Positions 1 through 8,627 of a stretch of 60,592 bases of DNA are shown in pieces. The notes under the pieces were generated by a model. That model was not told the origin of the DNA. It saw only the letters and a program-made list of their open reading frames with translations, and made no database searches. Positions within the stretch are counted from its first letter, which is position 1. The number at the start of each line of letters is the position of its first letter. Source of the stretch: a virus. Location: positions 1 to 60,592 of IMG/VR virus record IMGVR_UViG_3300024507_000435; one strand, given 5' to 3'. Position numbers and translations under genes: made by a program.

Positions 1-885
1 CTAGAATCAGTTAATGAAAAGAGATTTATTCCTTATGGACCAACATTAAGAATTTTCATGAACAATGGTCCTATTCAGAAATCTTCTTTATCAAAGATTA
101 ATATTCATATTAAAGATTTAATTGAAGAACATTCTTTAATCCATGAAGAAAAAGTAAAGCAGAACAAAATTAAGCAGCTTTATAAAATTGAAAAAGAACA
201 TGAACACACTTCTAATTTAATTAGTGAGTTTGAAGAAAAAGTTCATTCTTTCATTATAGATAAATCATACAAGTTTAATTTTAATTATAATGATTGGGTA
301 GCAAAAAATAACGTACCAAAAAAAGTTCACCTACATATTATAGAGAGATGGAATCAGGTAAAAGATGAATTAACATCAACTGAGCCTGATTGTATTGAGG
401 CATATAGCCATATTCCATACAAAAAGAAGTTAGAGTTAATTTCATTTCTTGAAAGTCTAGCTGTAACTGAACAGGTTGAAGAAGTTCCTGTTAAAAGAAC
501 ACGAACAAAGAAACCAAAATCCGCTGCAAAGCAAATTAAAAAACTAAAATATATGGATAATTTCCAGGAATTAAATCTAAAAAGTATTAATCCTGAAAAA
601 ATTATTGGTGCAACAAATCTATGGGTTTACAACACTCAGTACAAAATTTTATTTAATTATGTTGCTGAGAAAGATAAATCTTTTGAAATCAAAGGCACAA
701 CTCTTTTAAATTTTGATGAAAATCTTTCTGTGGGAAAACGTCTCAGAAAACCAGAAGAGGTATTGACAACAATCCTCAATGGTGGTAAGATTGTATTCAG
801 AAAGACTTTTGAAGGTCTAAAAACCAAACCAATTAAAACAACCGGAAGGATAAACGAACACTGCATTCTTTTAAAGGCATTTTAA
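1..885 (+). CDS. conserved phage protein, 5' truncated at window edge
   Basis: The frame is open from base 1, so the true start lies outside; the first ATG in frame, at 58, is probably internal. About 294 residues are visible. The first two thirds are Lys/Glu-rich and probably helical, with a basic linker (around RTRTKKPKSAAKQIKKLK). The C-terminal 110 residues form a compact domain (INPEKIIGATNLWVYNTQYK ... GTTLLNFDE ... GRINEHCILLKAF) that I recall from uncharacterised proteins of T4-like phages. No catalytic motif is recognised. It precedes two small genes and RNase H in one direction. Function unknown. Confidence 0.75.
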   Translation, partial: LESVNEKRFIPYGPTLRIFMNNGPIQKSSLSKINIHIKDLIEEHSLIHEEKVKQNKIKQLYKIEKEHEHTSNLISEFEEKVHSFIIDKSYKFNFNYNDWVAKNNVPKKVHLHIIERWNQVKDELTSTEPDCIEAYSHIPYKKKLELISFLESLAVTEQVEEVPVKRTRTKKPKSAAKQIKKLKYMDNFQELNLKSINPEKIIGATNLWVYNTQYKILFNYVAEKDKSFEIKGTTLLNFDENLSVGKRLRKPEEVLTTILNGGKIVFRKTFEGLKTKPIKTTGRINEHCILLKAF

Positions 886-888
886 AGT

Positions 889-1128
889 ATGAGTCACTTA
901 ACTAAGGAACAAGAATTTCTTATTATGAATGGATGGGAAATTAACCCACATCGTAAGAACGGCGAAATTTGCAAGATCCCAATTTACAAGCAAGATGGGA
1001 ACATTGATGAAAAGACATGGTATACACTATCTGAGGCTTTAGATATCGAACGACAGTCAGATCCAGATGGATATACAAACTATGTTTACTACGGCGATTA
1101 TGCCAGAGATTATGATTTCGAGGATTAA
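889..1128 (+). CDS. hypothetical protein, 79 aa
   Basis: Starts 3 nt after the preceding stop and ends directly before the next ATG, so it is translated within an operon. Acidic and Tyr-rich C-terminus (YVYYGDYARDYDFED). No family recognised. It belongs to the cluster leading into RNase H. Confidence 0.7.
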   Translation: MSHLTKEQEFLIMNGWEINPHRKNGEICKIPIYKQDGNIDEKTWYTLSEALDIERQSDPDGYTNYVYYGDYARDYDFED

Positions 1129-1434
1129 ATGTTTACTAGTGAAGAACTTGGTGTTGAGCGTTTAGAAATTGATGATGCTGTTTATCGTTTTGATTGGTCA
1201 AAACCATTAACAGAACAACTATGTCTTGGTGTCATTACAGAAATTATTTCTACAAATGAACTAAGAGAAGGCTACAAAGTAGAAAGTATTTATGATATTT
1301 CTAAGTTTGATGAAACTAAAGTCTATACAAGACTAGACTTAGAAAAAGCTCCAAAAGATCCAGACAAAACAATTAAACGTCATATTAAAGACCTGGAAAG
1401 TTATGCACTTCGTAATTTAGGAAGAACAGAATGA
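1129..1434 (+). CDS. hypothetical protein, 101 aa
   Basis: Begins at the base after the previous stop and overlaps the RNase H start by 4 nt (ATGA), typical of coupled translation. Acidic protein with no clear motif. Conserved position next to RNase H suggests a small replication-associated T4-like gene, but that is inference. Confidence 0.7.
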   Translation: MFTSEELGVERLEIDDAVYRFDWSKPLTEQLCLGVITEIISTNELREGYKVESIYDISKFDETKVYTRLDLEKAPKDPDKTIKRHIKDLESYALRNLGRTE

Positions 1435-2288
1435 TTTTATTAGATTTCAATCAGGTGGCAATTTCAAATTTATTTCAGAATTTGAATATCAACAAGTCTT
1501 CTTCTACTATTAAGGTAGAGGAGGACTTGTTGCGTCATATGATTTTAAATACCATTAGAGGCATTGTTCAGTACAACAAAGCAGAATATGGTGAGCTAGT
1601 TATTTGTTGTGACAACAAAGTTTATTGGCGCAAGGAATTTTATCCACATTACAAGGCAAACAGAAAAAAGGATAGAGATAACTCCGGACTGGATTGGGAA
1701 AGTTTCTTTGTTTCTTTAAACAAAATTAAGGCAGAAATCATGGAGTTCATGCCTTATAAGGTGATTGATGTTTATGGTGCCGAAGCAGATGATGTAATTG
1801 CAGTTCTTGTAAAGCAACTTCATGAGAATGAAAAGATTTTAATTGTCTCTGCTGATAAAGATTTAAGTCAATTGCAGAAATATAAGAATGTAAAGCAATT
1901 AAATCCAATCGCAAAAAAACTAATCAATATTGATGATCCAGAAGAATTTCTTTATGAACATATTATTCGTGGAGATTCTGGTGATGGTATTCCTAACTTC
2001 CTGTCAGATGATGACACATTTGTTACATCAAAACGACAAAAACCAATTTCATCAAACAAACTTCAGGCTTGGCTAAAACAAAAGCCTGAAGATTATTGTG
2101 ATGAAAAGATGATTGCTGGTTTCATTAGAAACCGCAAGTTAATTGATTTTGATTACATTCCAGATTTAATCAAGAAAAATGTTTTAGAAAGCTATAACAG
2201 AGAATTTGTGAAAGATAAGAATAAAATGTTTAATTACTTTGTTAGTGCTAAGTTAAAAAATCTAATGGAAAACATTCAGGATTTTTAA
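1431..2288 (+). CDS. rnh: T4 RNase H-type 5'-3' nuclease
   Basis: 285 residues, close to T4 RNase H (305). A PIN/FEN-type flap nuclease that removes RNA primers and 5' flaps from lagging-strand fragments. Visible acidic metal-binding residues: D5 in MILLDFNQ, D61 in CCDNKVYW, E118/D120/D121 in GAEADD, D142 and D144 in SADKD, and D182/D185 in GDSGDGIPNF, which also marks the helix-hairpin-helix region. The basic arch motif YPHYKANRKK follows D61. It pairs functionally with the polymerase, helicase and primase on the other strand of this window. Confidence 0.92.
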   Translation: MILLDFNQVAISNLFQNLNINKSSSTIKVEEDLLRHMILNTIRGIVQYNKAEYGELVICCDNKVYWRKEFYPHYKANRKKDRDNSGLDWESFFVSLNKIKAEIMEFMPYKVIDVYGAEADDVIAVLVKQLHENEKILIVSADKDLSQLQKYKNVKQLNPIAKKLINIDDPEEFLYEHIIRGDSGDGIPNFLSDDDTFVTSKRQKPISSNKLQAWLKQKPEDYCDEKMIAGFIRNRKLIDFDYIPDLIKKNVLESYNREFVKDKNKMFNYFVSAKLKNLMENIQDF

Positions 2289-2335
2289 AAATAAATAGTG
2301 ATTAAATTCACTTAATTCCCACCTCAAGGATAATT

Positions 2336-2866
2336 ATGACATTGATGTTATCAGAAGTATTTGATGCAGTTAATAAGGCTGCATCATTAGATGATAAAAA
2401 GAAAATTCTACTCCAAAATAAAACTCCTGCCCTATTAACCATTTTACGTTATGGTTTAGATAATAGAATTCAGTTTGATACAGAAATTCCAACATACAAA
2501 CCAGATTCTAGTCCTATTGGTTTAAGTTATGGTTCTCTTCAAAAAGAATATAGACGTTTATATATTTTCACAAGAATTTATAGAAACGTTAATATCAACA
2601 GAAAGAAAATGATTCTAGCACAAATTCTAGAGTCAATTAGCCCATCGGAAGCAAAGCTTTTGGAAAGTGTTTTGACTAAGAAATTTTCTTTGAAAGATGT
2701 TGATAATGTATTTTTAAATTCTGTTTTTCCTGAACTAATGCTTCCTGTGCCATTAAAGGAACAAAATGGAAAGGAAGAATCTGTACAAATACCAACTGAA
2801 AAAGCAGTTGAAGTCGAAACCAAGGTTGTACCACCCAACAGAAAGAAAAATAAAAAAGTGGTTTAA
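2336..2866 (+). CDS. DUF6433-like T4-type phage protein
   Basis: 176 residues. The start (LSEVFDAVNKAASLDDKKKI) and the pattern of a conserved 150-residue helical domain followed by a charged tail match a family common in T4-like cyanophages, which I recall as DUF6433; function unknown. Preceded by a GGATAA-type ribosome binding site. Its last 100 nt overlap the next gene in another frame. Confidence 0.75.
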   Translation: MTLMLSEVFDAVNKAASLDDKKKILLQNKTPALLTILRYGLDNRIQFDTEIPTYKPDSSPIGLSYGSLQKEYRRLYIFTRIYRNVNINRKKMILAQILESISPSEAKLLESVLTKKFSLKDVDNVFLNSVFPELMLPVPLKEQNGKEESVQIPTEKAVEVETKVVPPNRKKNKKVV

Positions 2867-3170
2867 AAAACTGAACACATTATTCTTCAATGATACTTTA
2901 CCTGAATTTAATAAAATAAACATTAAGTCAGATAAGTATCATTGGGGATTGTGTAAAGGTGAATGTAAGAAAGAAAAAATATTAAATTTGGAATTGTCCA
3001 AATCATTTCCCAGTTTTTGTTTTTTCATCAGTATTTTAGCTCATGAAATGATTCATGCCTATCAGTATATGACAATAGGTAAAATGAGTCACTCAGAAAG
3101 TTTTGAAAGATGGAATGATGTATTTTTAGAATATGGATTGGAGATAAAAGATTATGATGAACTTGAATGA
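2766..3170 (+). CDS. SprT-like zinc metalloprotease domain protein
   Basis: 134 residues with the zinc motif HEMIHAYQ (HExxH) near residues 92-99 and the SprT-type N-terminus IKKWFKKLNTLFFNDTLPEF. SprT-like proteins of T4-like phages have unknown targets; cellular relatives (Spartan) cut DNA-protein crosslinks. The first ATG gives a 100-nt overlap with the preceding gene. The conserved domain begins around residue 25, so a TTG near 2824 (PRLYHPTERK) is a plausible alternative start with less overlap. Confidence 0.82.
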   Translation: MERKNLYKYQLKKQLKSKPRLYHPTERKIKKWFKKLNTLFFNDTLPEFNKINIKSDKYHWGLCKGECKKEKILNLELSKSFPSFCFFISILAHEMIHAYQYMTIGKMSHSESFERWNDVFLEYGLEIKDYDELE

Positions 3171-3456
3171 TGTTAAGAAGTTAACAGAACAAGATTTAGA
3201 AGATATTAGAACAAAAGCATTAACCAAATTTATTGGAATGCTTTTTAAGCATTGTTTAATGTCAGCTTTAACAACAGCTATTTTAATGGTAATTATTCTA
3301 AAAGAAAATTCTGCATTATTAATTGGATGTTTAATTGTTAATATAATTTGTTTAATTGGCGTATTTATTTCATACTTCAGTGTAGAGGTTGAAACTGTAG
3401 ATTATGAAATTGAAGTTTTAAGAGAAATGAAAAAGATTAATTTTGATGTAAATTAG
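3154..3456 (+). CDS. small membrane protein, two TM helices
   Basis: 100 residues. It starts within the end of the SprT gene (17-nt overlap, ATGATG start) and is therefore probably coupled to it. Two hydrophobic segments at about residues 30-52 and 55-75 are separated by a very short turn (KENSALL), giving a hairpin membrane topology with both charged ends on one side. No family recognised. Confidence 0.72.
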   Translation: MMNLNDVKKLTEQDLEDIRTKALTKFIGMLFKHCLMSALTTAILMVIILKENSALLIGCLIVNIICLIGVFISYFSVEVETVDYEIEVLREMKKINFDVN

Positions 3457-3661
3457 TTCTTCCCATTGTGATGTTGTTTTGAATTCTAATTTCTTGATTT
3501 CTAAAAGTCCAACATTCACCTGAACTATCAATAAAAACCACCCATTCCAAATCATGTTCTTGGGAACGATCAATTAGGAAATATGCCCAACCTTTTCCTT
3601 TTGGTGTGATTAATGGAATGGGTGGATTTAGTTGTATTGTCATATTAGTTATGACTATCAA
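3437..3661 (-). CDS. hypothetical protein, 74 aa
   Basis: Converges on the preceding plus-strand gene (20-nt overlap of the 3' ends). Contains ITPKGKGWAYFLIDRSQEHD ... WVVFIDSSGECWTFRNQEIR, a pattern I recall from small phage proteins of unknown function. Its start overlaps the end of the 390-residue minus-strand gene, so the two form one unit. Confidence 0.72.
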   Translation of the reverse strand: MIVITNMTIQLNPPIPLITPKGKGWAYFLIDRSQEHDLEWVVFIDSSGECWTFRNQEIRIQNNITMGRTNLHQN

Positions 3662-4817
3662 TAATTTTTTTCATATTATTAGTTAGTTCTTTTATCAGAA
3701 AAGAACTTATTTCAATTTTAACATCATTACCGATAAATTTTATTTGATAAAGTAAATTTGAATTATAATTTATGTTATAAGAATTTTCTTTTTTTGTGTA
3801 AGAAAGTTTATTGATGTCATTTAGTTTTTTCATATAATCTATAAAACTATTAAATGAAAATTCTTTAATATAATTTTTCTGATTTTTATCTAGATTAATA
3901 TTTTTTTTAACTATATTTATTTTTAATGAATTATATATTATGTTGTCTATAGAAATACCAAATAAAAAATATTGCAATTTTGATAGCCACAATGATCTAG
4001 TTTCATTTAATATTTCATCAAAAGATTTAGATAAATTGTTACTATAACCAAAATCTTTATATAATTGTTTTTTATTTGTATTGTGTATTCTCTTATTCAA
4101 AGAAGAACTGGAAGTTAGTTTTAAAGAAACTTCAATTTCATCTAACAATGAATCTTTTGATAAAATATTAAATAATTGATTTAATTTATAAGATGGTGCT
4201 TCCTCACTCAAATTCATACTTGTTAATTTATAACCTTTATTTGTCTTAAAATTCACCACTAAATCTGATTTTTTTAAAAGTTTATTAATATTATTTTCTT
4301 CATTTTTAATTTTTTGTATATTTCCGGTAGTTGAAATATGTATCTCAACTAAATTTATCATTTCATCCTCAACGTAAGAAATTAAAGTATTTTTAATTTT
4401 GTTTGAAATAATACTTGATGGAAATCTGTTAATTAAGAAATTAAATATTTCTTCTTTTGCATAACTCATTGACTTTCTTAATTTTTTATTTTTAGCAAAA
4501 AAGATAGTTCCTTTAGGTAATTTGATTTTTAACTTACAGCGTAAATATTTGTTATCTGTAAGCTCAGTTCCTTTTTTCTTAACAAGAAAGTTATCAGTTA
4601 AAATTAATCCTTGTCCGGTGTATTCTTCAACATTATTTGATAAAAATTTTAAAGTTTCCAAAATAGAATTTTTATTATAACCACCATCTAGTGTAGTTTT
4701 TGGTGAAAGATTAATTATTTCATAATCATTTTCGAAAACTAAATTACTTGTACTATAATGTGCCGCACAAACAGCATATAAACCTTCGTATATAAATCCT
4801 AGTTCGTTAAAGGCCAT
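3645..4817 (-). CDS. unknown protein, 390 aa
   Basis: Very Asn/Lys/Ile-rich (AT-rich codons). No signal peptide, membrane segment or recognised motif. A TATAAATA box about 30 nt upstream (4846-4853, minus orientation) matches the T4 late promoter, so it may be expressed late, possibly as a virion or lysis-period protein. Good ribosome binding site (AAGGGGATT). Function unknown. Confidence 0.7.
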   Translation of the reverse strand: MAFNELGFIYEGLYAVCAAHYSTSNLVFENDYEIINLSPKTTLDGGYNKNSILETLKFLSNNVEEYTGQGLILTDNFLVKKKGTELTDNKYLRCKLKIKLPKGTIFFAKNKKLRKSMSYAKEEIFNFLINRFPSSIISNKIKNTLISYVEDEMINLVEIHISTTGNIQKIKNEENNINKLLKKSDLVVNFKTNKGYKLTSMNLSEEAPSYKLNQLFNILSKDSLLDEIEVSLKLTSSSSLNKRIHNTNKKQLYKDFGYSNNLSKSFDEILNETRSLWLSKLQYFLFGISIDNIIYNSLKINIVKKNINLDKNQKNYIKEFSFNSFIDYMKKLNDINKLSYTKKENSYNINYNSNLLYQIKFIGNDVKIEISSFLIKELTNNMKKIIDSHN

Positions 4818-4845
4818 CTAATCCCCTTTTTGTTATACTAAATAT

Positions 4846-4853
4846 TTATAAAC
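4846..4853 (-). promoter_or_regulatory. T4-type late promoter for the 390-aa gene
   Basis: The minus strand reads TATAAATA, the T4 late promoter consensus, about 28 nt upstream of the ATG at 4817. No -35 box is needed for this promoter type. Confidence 0.5.
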
Positions 4854-4859
4854 CTAACT

Positions 4860-5903
4860 ATGAAAAATGAACTACAAAATTACCTAGCTGATACTGAAAC
4901 TAACTTTAAGCAGAAACTAGACTTCTTTCAAAATAGAAATGTATCTGTTCAAAGTCATAATGATTATTCTAACTTATTTCAGTTTTGTCTCTATGATAAT
5001 AATTCAGAACCAAATGAAATTATTGATAATTGTTCTGGAATAATTCTTGATGTTGATGATAAAAATTTTCCAATCATAGCAGCAACACCTAAAGTAATTC
5101 ATGCAAAACCTATTTTCTCATCTAAACGTTTAAGATATGAAGAGAAAATTGATGGTACAACTGTTTATCTGTGGAACCATAAAGAAAAATGGCACTTATC
5201 AACAAAATATGATGTCCAAGAACCAAAAATAGAAAAATTATTCTTTAAATACTTTCCACAAAAATATATTAGTTTACTTGATCCTTGTTACACCTACACA
5301 TTTGAAATAATATCACCATTCAACAAAAAAATTGTAAACACAAACACTGTTAAAATATATTTCATAACAGCTATTAATAAAGTTACATTGGAAGAAACTA
5401 GATTTGAATGTTTTGAACACATGCTTCCAAAAACATTTAAATTTAATACAATACAAGAAGCACAAGAATTTGTACAAAATTCAGATCCAAAAGAAATTGA
5501 AGGATTAATTGTAATAGATTCAAAAAACAGAAAAATTAAAATTAAAAATAAAAACTTTAGAAAACTGCAAGACTTTGTTGAATCATTTGATTTCAAAAAA
5601 GGTATTGTGATGGCAATAAAAGAAAAAGATGAATTTGTCGAAGAATTTCCGGAAATTTCAGATTTATATAGAGAAATGAAAAAAATGATAAATTCAATTT
5701 GTTCTAAGTATGACAAGATATTTGAAGTTTGTATGAAAAATACATCAACAAAAGCAGAATTTGTATCAAAAGTAATGTCACATACAAAGTTTACTTCACC
5801 TCTATATGCCATGTATGACAAAAAAGTAAAAAATATGAAAGATTATCTGCAAAAGATGAATCCAGATAAACTTGCCATGATGCTTGAGAAGGGTGAAATT
5901 TAA
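4860..5903 (+). CDS. rnlA: RNA ligase, T4 Rnl1-like
   Basis: 347 residues. Nucleotidyltransferase motif I EEKIDGT places the AMP-accepting lysine at K96 (K99 in T4 Rnl1). Motif IIIa-like YTFEIIS, motif IV EIEGLIVID and motif V KIKIKNKNF follow in the right order, then a helical C-terminal domain. Rnl1 seals RNA ends with 5'-phosphate and 3'-OH; in T4 it repairs tRNA cut in the anticodon loop together with PseT, which is also encoded here (57881-58804). A terminator follows the gene. Confidence 0.9.
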   Translation: MKNELQNYLADTETNFKQKLDFFQNRNVSVQSHNDYSNLFQFCLYDNNSEPNEIIDNCSGIILDVDDKNFPIIAATPKVIHAKPIFSSKRLRYEEKIDGTTVYLWNHKEKWHLSTKYDVQEPKIEKLFFKYFPQKYISLLDPCYTYTFEIISPFNKKIVNTNTVKIYFITAINKVTLEETRFECFEHMLPKTFKFNTIQEAQEFVQNSDPKEIEGLIVIDSKNRKIKIKNKNFRKLQDFVESFDFKKGIVMAIKEKDEFVEEFPEISDLYREMKKMINSICSKYDKIFEVCMKNTSTKAEFVSKVMSHTKFTSPLYAMYDKKVKNMKDYLQKMNPDKLAMMLEKGEI

Positions 5904-5954
5904 ACTATTATAAATAATGAAAGATTGTAAATTAGACATAAACTAAAATAACTC

Positions 5955-5986
5955 AGCGGAGGAAGATGTTTTCCTCCGCTTTTTTA
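5955..5986 (+). terminator. rho-independent terminator after RNA ligase
   Basis: A 10-bp stem AGCGGAGGAA/TTCCTCCGCT with a 6-nt loop followed by a T run. It ends one base before the -35 box of the next promoter. Confidence 0.9.
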
Positions 5987-6015
5987 TTGACAAATTCAAA
6001 AATTTGTGATATTAT
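5987..6015 (+). promoter_or_regulatory. leaderless-type promoter of uvsE
   Basis: TTGACA, 17 bp, TATTAT; the ATG at 6022 begins 6 nt after the -10 box, at the expected +1. Confidence 0.85.
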
Positions 6016-6021
6016 GTATTC

Positions 6022-6957
6022 ATGAACACTCAATTTGGTTACTGCTGCATTAATCTGGAACTATCCGACAAAGGTATTACTACCAATCGCACCATGCGAG
6101 AAGCTACGTTTAATGAGCGTGGTATTGCCTATGCATCTGAGCTTGCATACAAGAATACTCTTGATCTTATCCAGATCATGCTTTGGAATCAACGCAACAA
6201 CATCAAGGTGTTTCGTTTGTCTTCCGATCTATTTCCTTGGAACTCCAAGTACAAGCTAGAAGATCTTCCTGATTTTGCTGAAATTTCTTACAATCTTCGT
6301 TTTGCTGGTGATATTGCTAAACGTGCTGGTATTCGTGTAACTGCACATCCAGATCATTTTGTCAAGCTAGGTTCTGACAAGCAGAATGTTGTTGACAATT
6401 CCATTCATGATCTTCATCATCACAACGAAGTTTTTGAGTTGATGGGTTTTCCTGCCAATCATTATCACTGCCTCAACATCCATGTTGGTATGAATTTTTC
6501 TCAGAAAGTTATCGACAACTTCATTACTAATTTTTATCGTCTTAACGAAAAGACCAAGAAGCGTCTTGTTGTTGAGAATGATGACAAAGCTTCTGCATTT
6601 TCTGTTAATCAGTTGTTCAAGCATATTTTTTCTTATATTCATACTCCAATCACATTTGACTATTTCCACCATAGTTTTCATCAAGATAATTTGTCTGAAT
6701 CTCTTGCATTTCATCTTTCTTATGCTACATGGGGTGAGACTAAGCCACTATTCCATTACAGCGAATCTAAAGCTTTGCATGAAAGTATTTCCTGCAATCC
6801 ACGGGCGCATTCTGATTATGCAACATCTATCATGAACACCTATGAAATGCCTCTTGACATTGATCTTGAACTCAAGTCTAAGGAAAAAGCTTTGTTTGCT
6901 TATCAAAAAATGTATGAAGAGAGCTTGACAAAGCTTTCTGATTCTGCTACAATGTAA
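6022..6957 (+). CDS. uvsE: UV-damage endonuclease UvsE/UvdE
   Basis: 311 residues with the UVDE TIM-barrel fold. It nicks DNA 5' of pyrimidine dimers and some other lesions, starting an alternative excision repair. Metal-site residues of the family can be placed: H109 and H112 in VTAHPDH, H154 in LNIHVG, E185 in LVVEND and D213/H216/H217 in TFDYFHH. The N-terminus GYCCINLEL is also typical. Transcribed from its own promoter with no leader. Codon use is less AT-biased than in the RNA ligase gene just before it. Confidence 0.92.
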   Translation: MNTQFGYCCINLELSDKGITTNRTMREATFNERGIAYASELAYKNTLDLIQIMLWNQRNNIKVFRLSSDLFPWNSKYKLEDLPDFAEISYNLRFAGDIAKRAGIRVTAHPDHFVKLGSDKQNVVDNSIHDLHHHNEVFELMGFPANHYHCLNIHVGMNFSQKVIDNFITNFYRLNEKTKKRLVVENDDKASAFSVNQLFKHIFSYIHTPITFDYFHHSFHQDNLSESLAFHLSYATWGETKPLFHYSESKALHESISCNPRAHSDYATSIMNTYEMPLDIDLELKSKEKALFAYQKMYEESLTKLSDSATM

Positions 6958-6959
6958 GT

Positions 6960-7166
6960 ATGAAATACAGAATCGCAGACAAAGTAAAAGTAATTCCTAA
7001 AGTAGCAAGTACAATGCTGATGAATCCTCATAGCGTTTACATTGTTGTAAAAACAAAACAAATTCCAGGTACAGAAAAGTCAGAAAATTTTTATTGTCTT
7101 CGTGATGATTTTAATCTACAATTTTGTTGGATACTTGAGGAAGAATTAATTCCAGTGGAGATTTAA
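6960..7166 (+). CDS. hypothetical protein, 68 aa
   Basis: Starts 2 nt after the uvsE stop and so shares its transcript. Begins MKYRIADKVKVIPKVAS and ends EELIPVEI; the pattern suggests a small beta-barrel (SH3/KOW-like) fold, but no family is certain. Confidence 0.65.
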   Translation: MKYRIADKVKVIPKVASTMLMNPHSVYIVVKTKQIPGTEKSENFYCLRDDFNLQFCWILEEELIPVEI

Positions 7167-7337
7167 ATGAAACGATCAAAACCTAAAAATATACTTCATT
7201 TTACTAAATCAAAATCTGGTACAGATTCAAGAAAAACTTCACGCACACCTGAAGGAAAATTTATATCTTCTTCTGGAGAAGATTGTATGGTACTATCAAG
7301 ATCAAATAATTATTACATGAGTAGGATTAAACAATGA
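7167..7337 (+). CDS. small basic protein, 56 aa
   Basis: ATG directly after the previous stop; stop overlaps the next ATG (ATGA), so it lies inside a tightly packed operon. Ser/Lys-rich sequence MKRSKPKNILHFTKSKSGTD with an EGKFISSSGEDCMVLSR core. No family recognised. Confidence 0.6.
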   Translation: MKRSKPKNILHFTKSKSGTDSRKTSRTPEGKFISSSGEDCMVLSRSNNYYMSRIKQ

Positions 7338-7705
7338 ACCACGACACAATTTTAAGTTTTATTGAAGATGTAAAAAATTCATCTTTTGCTCACAAGTTTG
7401 ACGATTATAATTTTGCACAGAATTTTTATGCAGCACTTTGTAATACTGTATGGGATTACAAGAATCAGGATTTCTCAGTTTCCTGGAGAACTGCTGGTAA
7501 TGTTGTAGCTGAAATTAGAAATAGTCTTTTTAACTATAAAGAAGATTATATGGACTATTATTGCACTGGTATTCCTTCAACATATGATATTGAAAAAAAT
7601 GATGATGTATATATTATTGAGGGGTTGGTAACACCAGAAATTTCAGAGTGCTTTTGTGAACTAAATATGGTCATGGTTTCCTGTCAAGAATTTATTGATG
7701 AATAG
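7334..7705 (+). CDS. hypothetical protein, 123 aa
   Basis: 4-nt overlap with the gene before. Aromatic-rich (FAQNFYAALCNTVW, DFSVSWRTAGNVVAEIRN, MDYYCTG). It resembles a phage family of unknown function. Its stop lies immediately before a -35 box. Confidence 0.7.
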   Translation: MNHDTILSFIEDVKNSSFAHKFDDYNFAQNFYAALCNTVWDYKNQDFSVSWRTAGNVVAEIRNSLFNYKEDYMDYYCTGIPSTYDIEKNDDVYIIEGLVTPEISECFCELNMVMVSCQEFIDE

Positions 7706-7734
7706 TTGACAAACTTATATTTTTGTGATATACT
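7706..7734 (+). promoter_or_regulatory. leaderless-type promoter
   Basis: TTGACA, 17 bp, TATACT; ATG at 7741 after 6 nt. The -35 box begins right after the stop of the preceding gene. Confidence 0.85.
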
Positions 7735-7740
7735 GATATT

Positions 7741-7971
7741 ATGTTAACAGTTAAATTTTTCAAAAACACGGAACTTCTCACAGAGAGAAAGTTCACAATT
7801 ACAAATTTTGACGCTGTTAAGAATTTTATCAACAATCACAAGTATGATTATTCAAAAGCAAGTGAATGTGAAGATTTACCATTTAATTATGTTTCTTTTG
7901 ACTGGTTAGATGATAATAATTATTATTTTGCTGATTGGGATGTTAATGATGAACAGGTTTTAAAATTATGA
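7741..7971 (+). CDS. hypothetical protein, 76 aa
   Basis: Leaderless unit. Acidic C-terminal half (FDWLDDNNYYFADWDVNDEQ). Stop overlaps the next ATGATG. Function unknown. Confidence 0.7.
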   Translation: MLTVKFFKNTELLTERKFTITNFDAVKNFINNHKYDYSKASECEDLPFNYVSFDWLDDNNYYFADWDVNDEQVLKL

Positions 7972-8195
7972 TGTATTCAAAAACTAAAAAATATTTTTAC
8001 AAAGATTTTCAAACTAAGCGTAAAAGTTCTAGTGGTGTTAATCTAAGATACGAAAAAATTGGACAAAATTATTCATATTCCGGTCGATATGGAAAAAGAA
8101 AGTCAGAAGTAAATAATTTAACATCAAATTCCTATTCAGGTTTTTCATCAATGGCTTGGTCGAAAATCACTAGTGACAAACAAAAATATTTGTGA
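7968..8195 (+). CDS. basic Ser/Tyr/Lys-rich protein, 75 aa
   Basis: Coupled to the gene before by a 4-nt overlap. Low-complexity basic composition (KRKSSSGVNLRYEKIGQNYS). The -35 element and most of the spacer of the next promoter lie inside its 3' end. It could bind nucleic acid, but nothing specific shows this. Confidence 0.6.
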   Translation: MMYSKTKKYFYKDFQTKRKSSSGVNLRYEKIGQNYSYSGRYGKRKSEVNNLTSNSYSGFSSMAWSKITSDKQKYL

Positions 8196-8201
8196 TACAA
8201 T
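8173..8201 (+). promoter_or_regulatory. leaderless-type promoter of the deaminase gene
   Basis: GTGACA, 17 bp, TACAAT; ATG at 8208 after 6 nt. Confidence 0.75.
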
Positions 8202-8207
8202 AAAAGT

Positions 8208-8627
8208 ATGAAGTCGGAACAGAAAATCATTAAAGTTTTTTCTCTCTTGAAAGAAGTTGCTATTGCAACGCCCAAGATTGCTGGTGCTAAAATTGCTGCT
8301 GCAATTGTCCACAAAAACAAGATTATTTCTGTTGGTGTAAATTCAAATAAATCATCTCCTTTACAGGCTAAATATGCAACTAATAAAGATTTATCTATTT
8401 TCCTTCATGCTGAAATTGCAGCAATTAAAAATGCGTTACGCTATTTGGATGTAGAAGATTTCAATAAAGTTTCTTTGTTTGTGTGCAGGGCAAAAACTGA
8501 CGTGAAAACGAACAAAATGATTTATGGAATGTCAAAACCTTGTCCTGGCTGCATGAGAGCAATTGTTGAATTTGAAATTAAAAATGTTTTCTACACTCTT
8601 GACAATGAAGGTTGGGAAGTGTTATAA
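8208..8627 (+). CDS. cytidine/deoxycytidylate deaminase family protein
   Basis: 139 residues with the zinc site of the family: H67-A-E69 (HAEIAAI) and P111-C-P-G-C115 (PCPGCMRAIVEF). The enzyme deaminates a cytosine nucleoside or nucleotide. In T4-like phages a dCMP deaminase feeds dUMP to thymidylate synthase (ThyX here, 30372). It lacks the longer substrate insert of T4 Cd, so the exact substrate is open. Its TAA stop is part of the next gene's -10 box. Confidence 0.82.
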   Translation: MKSEQKIIKVFSLLKEVAIATPKIAGAKIAAAIVHKNKIISVGVNSNKSSPLQAKYATNKDLSIFLHAEIAAIKNALRYLDVEDFNKVSLFVCRAKTDVKTNKMIYGMSKPCPGCMRAIVEFEIKNVFYTLDNEGWEVL

